Assembly (NCBI RefSeq): GCF_003386535.1
Contig: NZ_QTTN01000012.1
Coordinates: forward strand, 62,001 to 126,000
Length of the DNA stretch: 64,000 nt
Direction of reading: 5' to 3'
DNA from: Paenibacillus taihuensis
GTDB taxonomy: Bacteria > Bacillota > Bacilli > Paenibacillales > Paenibacillaceae
Part shown: piece after piece, positions 7,466 to 16,446 of the stretch
How positions within the stretch are numbered: the stretch's first letter is position 1
Layout of the letters: each line of letters starts with the position of its first letter
The notes under the pieces: model-generated
Told to the model about the DNA's origin: nothing
Database searches by the model: none
The model's input: the letters and a program-made list of their open reading frames with translations, nothing else
Translations under genes and position numbers: made by a program

Positions 7466-8500
7466 TTGTTGCGTAAAACTGATCGTGTAAAGAAATTTAG
7501 TATCGTACTTATGAGTATCCTAGCCATAATGCTGGTGCTGTCCGCTTGCGGCAGCAACAATGCTAACAATAGCGGTAATGCTGCGAACAGCGGCAACGCA
7601 GCGAACTCGGGGACAGAGAACACAGGTACTGCAACGGACAACAGCGGCAATACAGCTTCGGACGAGCCGAAGACGGTTAAAGACGCGATGGGTCATGACG
7701 TTACAATTCCTGCTCACCCGCAGAAGATTCTTGCTTCCTACCTCGAAGATCCAGTTGTAACGCTTGGCGATAAGCCAGTGGCACAATGGTCCGTTGCGAA
7801 CGGCATCCAAGATTACCTGGCACCGCAATTGAGCGGCGTTCCGACAATCGCATACGACCTTCCGGTCGAATCCGTACTTGGTTTTGCGCCTGACCTGATC
7901 ATCATCGGTTCTGAATCTTCCGTTCAGAAAGGTCTGTACGAGCAATACGCGAAGATCGCTCCAACTTATGTGCTTGGCGATAAAGTAAACAACGACTGGC
8001 GCGAAACGCTGAAGACAATCGGCGGCCTGCTTGGCAAGAGCGAAGAAGCTGACAAAGCAATCGCGGACTACGACCTGAAGGCAGCTGACGCGAAAGCGAA
8101 GCTTGCAAGCTCCGTTGGCGGCAAATCCGCAGCTGTACTGTGGCTTGTAGCGAAGAACTTCTACCTTGTAGACGATACGAAGTCGAGCGGCGCGGTTCTG
8201 TACAAAGACCTTGGCCTGACGCCTCCGAACCTGGTATCGAACATCCCGGTTGAGGCCAAAGCTTCGTGGAACCCAGTTACAATGGAGAAGCTGGCTGAGC
8301 TGAACGCAGACTACATCTTCCTCGTGAACAGCGACAAGACAGATGCGGCTGAAACGTTGAAAAACCCGGTATGGCAGAACATTCCTGCCGTTAAGAACAA
8401 GCATGTAATCGAGCTCCCAGCTTCGAGCGCGTGGCTCTACTCCGGTAAAATTGCCGGCGAAATGATCATGGACGATGCCGTGAAGAACTTGACGAAATAA
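7466..8500 (+). CDS. Iron-siderophore ABC transporter substrate-binding lipoprotein (FhuD/FepB family)
   Basis: Translation most likely begins at one of two adjacent TTG codons (7466 or 7469) after AGGGGGC. The product of about 344 residues has a basic N-terminus, a hydrophobic segment and the lipobox LSAC, followed by an Asn/Gly/Ser/Thr-rich tether of about 50 residues and a periplasmic-binding-protein type 2 domain beginning at KDAMGHDVTIPAHPQKI. This class binds ferric siderophores or heme. The Fur box upstream strongly supports iron. No permease or ATPase gene is adjacent, so the partner FecCD/FhuC-type components must be encoded elsewhere. Codon use is like the neighbours. Confidence 0.9.
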   Translation: MLRKTDRVKKFSIVLMSILAIMLVLSACGSNNANNSGNAANSGNAANSGTENTGTATDNSGNTASDEPKTVKDAMGHDVTIPAHPQKILASYLEDPVVTLGDKPVAQWSVANGIQDYLAPQLSGVPTIAYDLPVESVLGFAPDLIIIGSESSVQKGLYEQYAKIAPTYVLGDKVNNDWRETLKTIGGLLGKSEEADKAIADYDLKAADAKAKLASSVGGKSAAVLWLVAKNFYLVDDTKSSGAVLYKDLGLTPPNLVSNIPVEAKASWNPVTMEKLAELNADYIFLVNSDKTDAAETLKNPVWQNIPAVKNKHVIELPASSAWLYSGKIAGEMIMDDAVKNLTK

Positions 8501-8533
8501 TAGCAGCGCGCAGTTCTCGCGGGCTGACTATAG

Positions 8534-8590
8534 AGAGCGTAGTTCCTTCTTCGATAAACCGAAGAGGAGCTGCGCTCTTTTCTTTGAGCT
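8534..8590 (+). terminator. Rho-independent terminator
   Basis: A long imperfect stem of about 19 bp (AGAGCGTAGTTCCTTCTTCG with CGAAGAGGAGCTGCGCTCT) is followed by TTTTCTTT. Confidence 0.8.
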
Positions 8591-8608
8591 ACGCTCTTTA
8601 TTTCTTTG

Positions 8609-8617
8609 TGCTATAAT
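8609..8617 (+). promoter_or_regulatory. Extended -10 promoter for the YesM/AraC pair
   Basis: TGCTATAAT matches the extended -10 consensus TGnTATAAT. It places the transcript start near 8624, which rules out the in-frame GTG at 8606 as the kinase start. Confidence 0.6.
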
Positions 8618-8635
8618 GAGGGCAAAAAAAGTAGG

Positions 8636-10420
8636 ATGACTCGGGTGAACCTATTGCGCAAACTGCCGATACGCGGACAAATGTACTTGATTGCAGCTCT
8701 GACCGTAAGCGTTATCATTGTAATCCTGCTCTTTAACTATAGTCGAAGCGCGGCGTATCTGACGAAGAACAACGAGATGTACACGCGCGACATCTCCAGT
8801 CAACTGGAGCAGACGATTCTTTCGAACTATGACGTCATTAAGTGGATGACCTATAACGTTGCTTACAACCAGTCCATTCAAGATTATTTGCTCGACGAGG
8901 ACAAGCTGTCCAAGTACCAACGGTTTCCCACGCTCAAGAACTTATTCATCAACTTATCAACGGTGAAGTCAGGCATTCTCGACTTTATTGTAAGCGGCAA
9001 GAACGGGGATTGGTTCTCGCTGCAGGGCTACTCCACGGAACAATTCGGCAATTTTATGCCGAAGCGGGCGGATTCGTATTTCTCGAACGTGAAAGAATGT
9101 CCCTCCGGCAGTATCATGCGGTATTGTTTTGCGGTAGGGACGAACATTTTCTCCAGCAATATTCATAAGCGCTATACGAGCGAGATCGGCCAGATTATCG
9201 TGCTGATCGATGCGACTACCCTTACCGGCGGCTATGATCTGAAGACGCTTCAGCCGGGTACGGCTGTGTATTTGCTCGACCGCGGCAATACGATCTTCAT
9301 GAGCAACGAACGGGAGAAGATCGGCCAGCCGTTCGAGCTGCCGAAAGATGAGGTGAAGAGCGGGCTTGTCCGCATCGACGGGAAGCTGAATCATATTCAG
9401 ATCAAGGACATTCCCCAGATTGGCGGCAAGTTCGTCCGCGTCATTCCGGATGACGTGTTCTTCCAGGACATCCGCAAGCTTCGCAAGCAGACGCTTATCG
9501 CGGTCGGTATCGGCGTTCTGCTGCTGATGATCCCGTTCCTGTTTATTTTGAACAATATGATTTTGCCGCTGCGCAAGCTTTATTATTACATGCGGATCAA
9601 TCATCAGGACGACCTCAACAAACGCGTCGATCTGAGCGGCTCTGCGGAGGCGGAGGTCATCGGGACAAGGTACAATCAGATGCTCTCGAATGTGCAGGAT
9701 TTGACGGACCAGCTTGTTGATTCAAAAGAGCGGCTGCTGACGTCGGAGATTGAGAAGAAGCGGGCGGAGTATGATTTTCTCAAGAGCCAAGTGAATCCGC
9801 ATTTCCTCTACAATACGCTCGATACGATTCGCGGGCTTGCGTCGGAGCGCGGCGTGCCGGAGATTCGTGAGATGACGGGCGCTCTATCGCGCATCTTCCG
9901 CTACAGCATCAAAGGGAATGATGTCGTGCCGCTCTCGCAGGAGATTCGCATCGTGGAGGCGTATATGAACATTCAAGCGATCCGCTTCTCGCATCGGTTC
10001 GAGCTGAGCTGTCACGTTCCCGGGGAACTGATGCAGCTGAAAGTGCCGAAAATGATTTTGCAGCCGATTATTGAGAATGCGGTTTATCACGGGCTTGAGC
10101 CTCGCTACGAGAAAGGGAAGCTGACCGTAACCGCAATGCTGGACGAGAGCGGGCAGGATCTGATCATAACCATTCAGGACGATGGTGTTGGGATGAATGA
10201 GGAGCAGCTGGCGTGCATTCGGAAGCAGCTGGACCTTAGCAGAGAAGCGGCTGCGGCGAGCGAAGAAGGCAGTCATGGTGTTGGGCTCACGAATGTTCAC
10301 AACCGGCTGCAGTATCTGTTTGAGCATCCTTACGGAATTGAGATTTGGAGCAAAGAGAAAGCGGGTACAACGGTAACCCTTCGCATACCTGTGCAGATGG
10401 AGATGAATGAGCATGTATAG
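8636..10420 (+). CDS. YesM-type sensor histidine kinase
   Basis: ATG at 8636 is chosen, although GTG at 8645 (with AGGA 8 bp upstream) is equally possible. The product has a transmembrane helix near residues 17-37, an extracellular sensor domain to about residue 290, a second transmembrane helix (IAVGIGVLLLMIPFLFI), a HAMP linker, the His_kinase segment with phospho-acceptor H389 in NPHFLYN, and an HATPase_c domain with IIENAVYHG, DDGVGM and GVGLTNVHNRL boxes. YesM-class kinases sense extracellular carbohydrates and phosphorylate AraC-type regulators. It overlaps the next gene by 14 bp, so the two are one transcription unit. Confidence 0.92.
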   Translation: MTRVNLLRKLPIRGQMYLIAALTVSVIIVILLFNYSRSAAYLTKNNEMYTRDISSQLEQTILSNYDVIKWMTYNVAYNQSIQDYLLDEDKLSKYQRFPTLKNLFINLSTVKSGILDFIVSGKNGDWFSLQGYSTEQFGNFMPKRADSYFSNVKECPSGSIMRYCFAVGTNIFSSNIHKRYTSEIGQIIVLIDATTLTGGYDLKTLQPGTAVYLLDRGNTIFMSNEREKIGQPFELPKDEVKSGLVRIDGKLNHIQIKDIPQIGGKFVRVIPDDVFFQDIRKLRKQTLIAVGIGVLLLMIPFLFILNNMILPLRKLYYYMRINHQDDLNKRVDLSGSAEAEVIGTRYNQMLSNVQDLTDQLVDSKERLLTSEIEKKRAEYDFLKSQVNPHFLYNTLDTIRGLASERGVPEIREMTGALSRIFRYSIKGNDVVPLSQEIRIVEAYMNIQAIRFSHRFELSCHVPGELMQLKVPKMILQPIIENAVYHGLEPRYEKGKLTVTAMLDESGQDLIITIQDDGVGMNEEQLACIRKQLDLSREAAAASEEGSHGVGLTNVHNRLQYLFEHPYGIEIWSKEKAGTTVTLRIPVQMEMNEHV

Positions 10421-11849
10421 AGCGATGATCGTAGATGATGAGCAGTGGGTTGTCAAAAATCTGCTGGACGCCGTGGAATGGACGCGCTACGGATTTGAAA
10501 TTGTCGGCACGGAGACGAACAGTCACCGCGCGCTGCAGCTGATCAAGGAATTGCATCCGGATCTCGTATTTATTGATATTCGAATGCCGGAAATTAGCGG
10601 TCTTGAGCTGATCAAGCGATGCAATGAGCTGAAGCTCGATACACTCTTCATCGTTGTCAGCGGATTCGCGGAGTTTTCGTACGTGCAGAAATGCATGAAC
10701 CTCGGGGCGCTCGGCTATTGCCTCAAGCCAATTGAAGAGGAGGAGATTATTCCGCTTCTCAAGAAGGCGAAGGACCGGCTCGATGACCGTTCCGCCAGAG
10801 ACGTGCCGTCACTCATGGATTGGATAATGGAAGACAAGCAGGAGAGCGGCGAGCGAATTGGCAAGCTGCTGACGAATGCTGGCATGGATCCGGCGAGAGG
10901 CTTGCGTGCCGTAGCAGGGCTGGATGTGGAGGATGCGGAATTGCTGCGTCCGTTCCGTCAACTGAAGCTGAGTGCGGGAAGCGGCAAGGTGCTGTATGTA
11001 GCAGAGGAGACTGCTCCGGATTCGATCCATTCGCATCTGCTTGCGTATCGCGGGAAGTTTCGGGGCATCGGCATTAGTGCGCTTGTTCACGATGTGGCGC
11101 AGCTGCGCGAAGCAATTGAAGACGCAGAGATTGCGGCATTCCAATATTTTATTGCCGGTGGACCGGCCGTTTGTGTGGCCAACGCCAACAGCTGCAAGGG
11201 GTTCGGCGACTTCAAGCAGCTCACGACCGCTCTTTCGCAGACCAATATGTCGGAGCTCTTGGCGCTGTATGACCAGTATGCGGAATGGTTCCAGACTGGC
11301 GCTTACCAGATGAAGCATGTATTTTACTTATACAATACGGTTATGTCGACGATCATTCAGTCCCAGCAGGTTGAAGAGGAACTGCTCGCCAAATATTGGC
11401 TGGTCGATTATGAACGGCTCATCGAGCGGTACACGGATGTCGGCGATTTGATACAGGATTTGAAGCGGATGTCCGGCGCATACCTAGGCGGCCTCTACCA
11501 TCAAGGTCAAATTCGCAGCGATTCGTTCAGCGCGGTGGTCGATTATGTGAACCGGAATTTCCATCAGAATCTGTCGCTGCAGATGCTCGCCGATGAGTTC
11601 TACATGAACCGAAACTATATCAGCCAGCTGTTCATCAAGCATGTAAGCCAATCGTTCACGGATTATTTGGCTGAGCTTCGGGTGCGCCATGCGTGCGAGC
11701 TGCTGCGGGGCAGCAATTTGCCGGTGCATCGGGTCGGGGAGCGGGCGGGTTATCCGGACGCTTACTATTTCAGCAAGATTTTCAAGAAGATTATAGGCAA
11801 GACGCCTCGAGAGTATCGGGCAGCGAATGATGCGGGAGTTAGAAAGTAA
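10407..11849 (+). CDS. AraC-family response regulator (YesN-type)
   Basis: The 480-residue protein has a receiver domain (MIVDDEQ, phospho-acceptor D57 in FIDIRMP, conserved lysine in CLKP), a middle region of about 230 residues, and a C-terminal double helix-turn-helix of the AraC type (LADEFYMNRNYISQLF and VGERAGYPDAYYFSKIFKK). It overlaps the kinase gene, so they are cognate partners. ATG at 10413 is an alternative start. Such regulators activate nearby carbohydrate operons; the glycoside hydrolase gene 122 bp downstream is the obvious candidate target, but no operator could be identified by eye. Confidence 0.93.
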   Translation: MSMYRAMIVDDEQWVVKNLLDAVEWTRYGFEIVGTETNSHRALQLIKELHPDLVFIDIRMPEISGLELIKRCNELKLDTLFIVVSGFAEFSYVQKCMNLGALGYCLKPIEEEEIIPLLKKAKDRLDDRSARDVPSLMDWIMEDKQESGERIGKLLTNAGMDPARGLRAVAGLDVEDAELLRPFRQLKLSAGSGKVLYVAEETAPDSIHSHLLAYRGKFRGIGISALVHDVAQLREAIEDAEIAAFQYFIAGGPAVCVANANSCKGFGDFKQLTTALSQTNMSELLALYDQYAEWFQTGAYQMKHVFYLYNTVMSTIIQSQQVEEELLAKYWLVDYERLIERYTDVGDLIQDLKRMSGAYLGGLYHQGQIRSDSFSAVVDYVNRNFHQNLSLQMLADEFYMNRNYISQLFIKHVSQSFTDYLAELRVRHACELLRGSNLPVHRVGERAGYPDAYYFSKIFKKIIGKTPREYRAANDAGVRK

Positions 11850-11971
11850 TGGATTTGGTTATGCGTGGAAAATGTGCAAAAACGATTAATTGGACAACAA
11901 AGTATGAAACGCGTCTATGGAGATGACAGCCCGGATTCCATACCATTGATCATGGGGAGGGGTTCACAAGT

Positions 11972-13996
11972 ATGACCGTTCAAACGATGCAAAATTCAAT
12001 GTTCGTGTACAGCAACTGCGTTAATGTTTCAACCGATCCGGGCACGATTACGCTCATGACCAATCCGGGACGCTCCGGCATTGTGCTGAGCGGCGAGCCT
12101 TGGACACTCGGCGGCGTCAACTGGCGCGAGGCGCGGCATCTTGTATTCGACGTCTACATGCACGAGGATTGGAGCGTCGGACTCGAAGTTCGTTTCTGGG
12201 AGCAGGACAACGACTCGGAAGAGCATAATTTGGTGTTCATCATCGGCGTGCTCCCGCAGGTGAAGACTCGAATTTCAGTCCCTCTCGAAGCGCTTAACTC
12301 GCAGAGAATGTTTTTGAAACGGAAGCCCGGTCAGCTCAAAATGGTCATTCACGGCAATAAAGTCGAGCTGGATCGTGTAGATCGAATCCAAATCGGGGTT
12401 CAGAAGTCGTCGTTCCAGCAGCAGATTGAATTCTCGAATATTCATATTTCGGATACGGAGCCGAACTATCCGCTGCCGGATGTTAAGCTTGTCGATACCC
12501 TTGGCCAGTGGACGCAGAAAGAGTGGCCTGGCAAGGTGCAATCGGAAGAAGAGCTCGTGGCGTATTTGCACCAGGAAGCTAGCGTTGAAGCGCCAGCCAG
12601 CTTGGCAGCGTTCACGGATAGCTGGAGTGATTACGGTGGTTGGAAGGAGCGCCAGTTCGGCGCGACCGGATATTTCCGTACGCATCATGACGGCGAGCGG
12701 TGGTGGCTTGTTGATCCGGATGGCTATGCTTTCTATAGCAACGGACTGGACGTCGTGCGGCCGAATGAGGAAGGCCCGGTGGAAGGCATCGAGAGCTTAT
12801 TCAGCTGGCTGCCGGATGATGAGGGTGCCTTCAAGGATGCGTGGAGCTTGAACACCTGGTTCGGTCCTGCGAGGAGCATTAACTTCGCGGCGGTTAATCT
12901 CATTCGTGCCTTCGGCGAGCGCTGGTGGGACGAATGGGCGAAGCTGACGCGCAGACGGATGATCGAATGGGGCTTCAATACAATTGGCAACTGGTCGGAT
13001 GAGAAGTTTATTGAGAGGGCGAAGGTGCCATACGTGTGGCCTCTCGACGCGTTCCCAACGACGGAGAAGCTGATCTTCCGCGGATTCCCGGACGTGTTCA
13101 GCGATGAATATCAGCAGAATGCGGTTGCCTTCGCGCAGGAGCTGGAAGCGTTCAAGGGCGATCCGTACATGATCGGCTACTTCCTGCGCAACGAGCCGGA
13201 GTGGGCGTTTATCAACGGTTTGATTATTGCCGAGGAGCTGCTGGCGAACAGCGGCGATTTCGCCTCCAAGGATGCGCTGATTGCGTATTTGGAGGAACGC
13301 TACAGCGGCGATATAGCGGGGCTCAATGCCGCGTGGGGGCTGCAGCTGGCGGCGTTCGCCGACTTGAAGCAGCCGATCCGCAAAGCCGCGCAGCTGTCGG
13401 AAGCGGCGCGGATCGATCTGAAGGCGTTCTCGCGCCAAATGATCGAGCTGTACGTGAAGATTCCGAGCGTCGAAGCGAAGAAGGTCGACCCGCATCACCT
13501 GAATCTCGGCATGCGGTACGCGTACTTGTCCGATCCGGATTTGCTGGCAGGCTGCGACAACTTCGACGTCTTCTCGATCAACTGCTACAAGATGAATCCG
13601 GAGCCGGAGATCGCCAAGATTGGCGAAGCGACGGGCTTGCCGGTCATGATCGGCGAGTATCATTTTGGCGCGCTGGATCGCGGGATGACGGCGACGGGAC
13701 TGCGCGGCGTCACGTCGCAGGAAGAGCGAGGCGTCGCCTATCAGTACTACACCGAGCATGCGGCAGCGAGCAAGTACTGTGTCGGCGCGCATTATTTTAT
13801 ACTGCCGGACCAAGCGGCGCTCGGCCGCGCGGATGGCGAGAATTATCAGATCGGCGTCGTGAGCGTCTGCCACAAGCCGTACGACGAGTTCGTGCGCGCG
13901 ATCCAGGCGACGCACCGCACGATCTACCATGTTGCCGTCGGCGAGAAGCAGGTATCGGAGCGGTATCCGGATGAGATTGAGTTTATTGCTTTTTGA
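11972..13996 (+). CDS. Clan-A glycoside hydrolase, agarase (GH50)-like, with N-terminal beta-sandwich
   Basis: The 674-residue protein starts after GGGGAGGGG. Residues 1-150 look like a jelly-roll carbohydrate-binding module (repeated beta patterns, HLVFDVYMHEDWSVGLEVRF). From about residue 215 a TIM-barrel begins with RWWLVDPDGYAFYSNGLD, a phrase shared by GH50 agarases and related GH42-like enzymes. The likely acid/base is E408 in LRNEPEW and the likely nucleophile E562 in GEYHFG. There is no signal peptide, so it would act in the cytoplasm on imported oligosaccharides. The specificity (agar, galactan or another beta-linked glycan) cannot be decided. It follows a YesM/AraC pair that probably controls it. 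Confidence 0.72.
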   Translation: MTVQTMQNSMFVYSNCVNVSTDPGTITLMTNPGRSGIVLSGEPWTLGGVNWREARHLVFDVYMHEDWSVGLEVRFWEQDNDSEEHNLVFIIGVLPQVKTRISVPLEALNSQRMFLKRKPGQLKMVIHGNKVELDRVDRIQIGVQKSSFQQQIEFSNIHISDTEPNYPLPDVKLVDTLGQWTQKEWPGKVQSEEELVAYLHQEASVEAPASLAAFTDSWSDYGGWKERQFGATGYFRTHHDGERWWLVDPDGYAFYSNGLDVVRPNEEGPVEGIESLFSWLPDDEGAFKDAWSLNTWFGPARSINFAAVNLIRAFGERWWDEWAKLTRRRMIEWGFNTIGNWSDEKFIERAKVPYVWPLDAFPTTEKLIFRGFPDVFSDEYQQNAVAFAQELEAFKGDPYMIGYFLRNEPEWAFINGLIIAEELLANSGDFASKDALIAYLEERYSGDIAGLNAAWGLQLAAFADLKQPIRKAAQLSEAARIDLKAFSRQMIELYVKIPSVEAKKVDPHHLNLGMRYAYLSDPDLLAGCDNFDVFSINCYKMNPEPEIAKIGEATGLPVMIGEYHFGALDRGMTATGLRGVTSQEERGVAYQYYTEHAAASKYCVGAHYFILPDQAALGRADGENYQIGVVSVCHKPYDEFVRAIQATHRTIYHVAVGEKQVSERYPDEIEFIAF

Positions 13997-14003
13997 TGTT
14001 GGA

Positions 14004-14033
14004 GAGGCGGCCGCTGGCCGCTTCTTTTTTTTG
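14004..14033 (+). terminator. Rho-independent terminator
   Basis: The stem GAGGCGGCC/GGCCGCTTC (14004-14012 with 14016-14024) is followed by TTTTTTTTG just past the glycoside hydrolase stop. Confidence 0.88.
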
Positions 14034-14088
14034 TTATGTGGGAGTGGGAGAGGTCCAGCAGGTGAAGAGCAGATGGGGATTTGGTCAA

Positions 14089-15300
14089 GAGTGGTACGTG
14101 GTACCCCACATTGGCGGAATTGATCGAGAAATCGAGCAAGAGTGGTACGTGGTACCCCACATTGGTGAGAATCGAGGGGCTACTGCGAAGAGAGCACTCC
14201 AGGTATCTACATTGGCGGAAAACGGCTAGTTTACTGCGAATTGAGCACTCCAGGTATCTACATTGGCAGAAATCGGCTAGTTTACTGCAAAGAGAGCACT
14301 CCAGGTATCTACATTGGCAGAAATCAGCTAGTTTGCTCCGAAGAGAGTACTCCAGGTATCTACATTGGCGGAAACCAGCTAGTTTACTGCGAAGAGAGTA
14401 CTCCAGGTAGCTACATTGGCGGAAATCAGCTAGTTTACTGCAAAGAGAGTACTCCAAGTAGCTACATTTTCGGAAACCAGCTAGTTTGCTGCAAAGAGAG
14501 TACTCCAAGTATCTACATTGGTGGAAACCAGCTAGTTTACTGCGAAGAGAGTACTCCAGGTTGCTACATTGGCGGAAACCAGCTAGTTTACTGCAAAGAG
14601 AGTACTCCAGGTATCTACATTTTGGGAAACCAGCTAGTTTACTGCGAAGAGAGTACTCCAAGTAGCTACATTTTCGAAAACCAGCTAGTTTACTGCGAAG
14701 AGAGTACTTCAAGTATCTACATTGGTGGAAACCAGCTAGTTTACTGCAAAGAGAGTACTCCAGGTATCTACATTGGTGGAAAACAGCTAGTTTACTGCAA
14801 AGAGAGTACTCCAAGTAGCTACATTGGCAGAAATCGGCTAGTTTACATCAAAGAGAGCACTCTGAGTAACTACATTCCCCGAACTTCGACCACTTTCCCT
14901 CAAAGTGTATCCCCCAGGGATACACATTACCGGAATTCATCGCTTTTCCCTCAATGTGTATCCCCCAGGGACACACATTACCGGAATTCATCGCTCTCCC
15001 CTCAAAGTGTATCCCCCAGGGATACACATTACCGGAAATCACCGCTTTTCCCTCAAAGTGTATCCCCCAGGGATACACATTACCGGAATTCATCGCTTTT
15101 CCCTCAATGTGTATCCCCCAGGGTCACACATTACCGGAATTCATCGCTTTTCCCTCAATGTGTATCCCCCAGGGACACACATTACCGGAATTCATCGCTT
15201 TTCCCTCAAAGTGTATCCCCCAGGGTCACACATTCCCCGAACTTCGACCACTTCAGCTCAAAGTGTATCCCCCAGGGCCACTCTTTGTCAGATTTCATGA
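14089..15300. repeat. 51-bp tandem repeat array, about 24 units, three sequence classes (family E)
   Basis: Units begin with GAG/GTG at 14089, 14140, 14192, 14243 and then every 51 bp to 14855, and continue at 14905, 14956, 15007 and so on to 15211 and 15263. Class 1 (two units) has GTGGTACGTGGTACCCCAC. Class 2 (about 14 units) has GAGTACTCCAGGTATCTAC. Class 3 (8 units) has a 9-bp perfect hairpin, GTGTATCCC-CCA-GGGATACAC. All three are followed by the shared core ACATT(GGC or ACC)GGAA and then 20-25 bp of class-specific sequence. All units have the same orientation. Because 51 is a multiple of three, long frames stay open on both strands, but base changes show no codon-position bias and no ribosome binding site precedes them. 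Confidence 0.9.
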
Positions 15301-15468
15301 TCGGGTATCGAGCGTGTACACGATCTGCCTCCCAATCCGCTACACTTTTAACGCCAAAATGGAAATTTGCTATATCTTTTTGTCTTCTTGTTAGTTTATT
15401 GTTGTGCTCGAGCACGGCAAGGGGGGACAAAGACCGATTGCAATAACAAAAGCAGCTAAGCATCGTAC

Positions 15469-15485
15469 ATGGAAAGCGTTTTCAT
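15469..15485. promoter_or_regulatory. cre/LacI-type operator upstream of the Lpl-type ABC operon
   Basis: TGGAAAGCGTTTTCAT is an imperfect palindrome centred on CG and matches a catabolite-responsive element with one mismatch. It lies about 45 bp before the permease start at 15529. Either CcpA or the LacI protein encoded at 19253 could bind it, since it resembles the palindromes at 19155, 20280 and 20345. Confidence 0.65.
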
Positions 15486-15528
15486 AAATCGGTACGATTA
15501 GTGCATGCACAGCTGATTGGAGATGGTC

Positions 15529-16446
15529 ATGATGAAGAACTCCTTATGGAGAAGAATGATGCAGTACCGGATGTACTACCTGCTGCTTGTGCCCGTAGTC
15601 GTCTATTACGCCGTTTTCTCCTACATCCCGATGTACGGGGTCACGCTTTCCTTCAAGAAGTACATGTTCAACAAAGGGGTGCTCGGCAGCCCGTGGGTCG
15701 GCTTCGACAACTTCCATTACATTTTCCGCTATTCTGCCTTCTGGAACGCATTCCGCAACACCGTCATGATCAGCTTCGGCCGACTCCTCGTCGAGTTCCC
15801 GATGGCAATAATCGTTGCGCTGCTGCTCAACGAGATTGCAGGCTCCAAGCTCAAGAAACTTTATCAGACCGTCTTCACGTTCCCGCACTTCCTGTCCTGG
15901 GTCGTGCTCGGCGGAATCCTCGTCAATATACTCGGCAATACCGGCACCGTCCACGCGCTGTTCGAGCTGCTCGGCTTGCCGGAAGTGAACTTCCTGTCCA
16001 ACCCGGACACGTTCAGGCCGTTCCTCTACCTGACGAACATCTGGAAGGAAGCGGGCTGGGGCGCCATCATCTACATGGCTGCTATTGCGGGCATCAGTCC
16101 TGAGCTGTACGAAGCAGCTTATATGGACGGAGCGAACCGCTGGAAGCAAATGCTGCACGTCACTTGGCCTTCGATCAGCGGCGTTGCTGCGATGATGCTC
16201 ATTCTGGCGATCAGCGGCATTCTCAACGGCGGCTTCGAGCAAATTTTCAACTTGTACAGTCCTGGCGTCTACGATGTTTCGGACATTCTCGATACGTTCA
16301 TGTACCGGTTGTCCTTCTCCGGTAACGTATCGCTTGGATTTGGCATTGTTACAGCGGTCGGCCTGTTCAAATCCGTCATCAGCTTAGTGCTGCTTGTCAT
16401 GGCGAACTTTATAGTGAAACGCATGGGTCAGGAGGGGCTGATGTAA
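15529..16446 (+). CDS. Sugar ABC transporter permease, LplB type
   Basis: The roughly 305-residue inner membrane protein has six predicted transmembrane segments and the EAA loop EAAYMDGANRWKQMLHVTWP that contacts the ATPase. The N-terminus with RMYYLLLVPVVVYYAVFSYI and IPMYG is typical of LplB-like CUT1 permeases. The start is one of the ATG codons at 15523-15532; GGAG at 15519 favours 15529 or 15532. It is the first gene of a permease-permease-binding protein operon and ends directly before the next ATG. No ATPase gene is present, so a shared MsmX-like ATPase is assumed. Confidence 0.92.
   Translation: MMKNSLWRRMMQYRMYYLLLVPVVVYYAVFSYIPMYGVTLSFKKYMFNKGVLGSPWVGFDNFHYIFRYSAFWNAFRNTVMISFGRLLVEFPMAIIVALLLNEIAGSKLKKLYQTVFTFPHFLSWVVLGGILVNILGNTGTVHALFELLGLPEVNFLSNPDTFRPFLYLTNIWKEAGWGAIIYMAAIAGISPELYEAAYMDGANRWKQMLHVTWPSISGVAAMMLILAISGILNGGFEQIFNLYSPGVYDVSDILDTFMYRLSFSGNVSLGFGIVTAVGLFKSVISLVLLVMANFIVKRMGQEGLM

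Noticed and set aside
14089-15300. CRISPR array
   Set aside because: The period is regular, but all 51 bp of each unit are related to the neighbours; there are no unique spacers of constant length and no cas genes nearby.
13924-15446. Long repeat-protein genes on either strand (17-residue repeats)
   Set aside because: Frames stay open only because 51 is divisible by three. Substitutions fall on all codon positions, both strands are open, there is no ribosome binding site or signal peptide, and one frame runs into the adjacent glycoside hydrolase.
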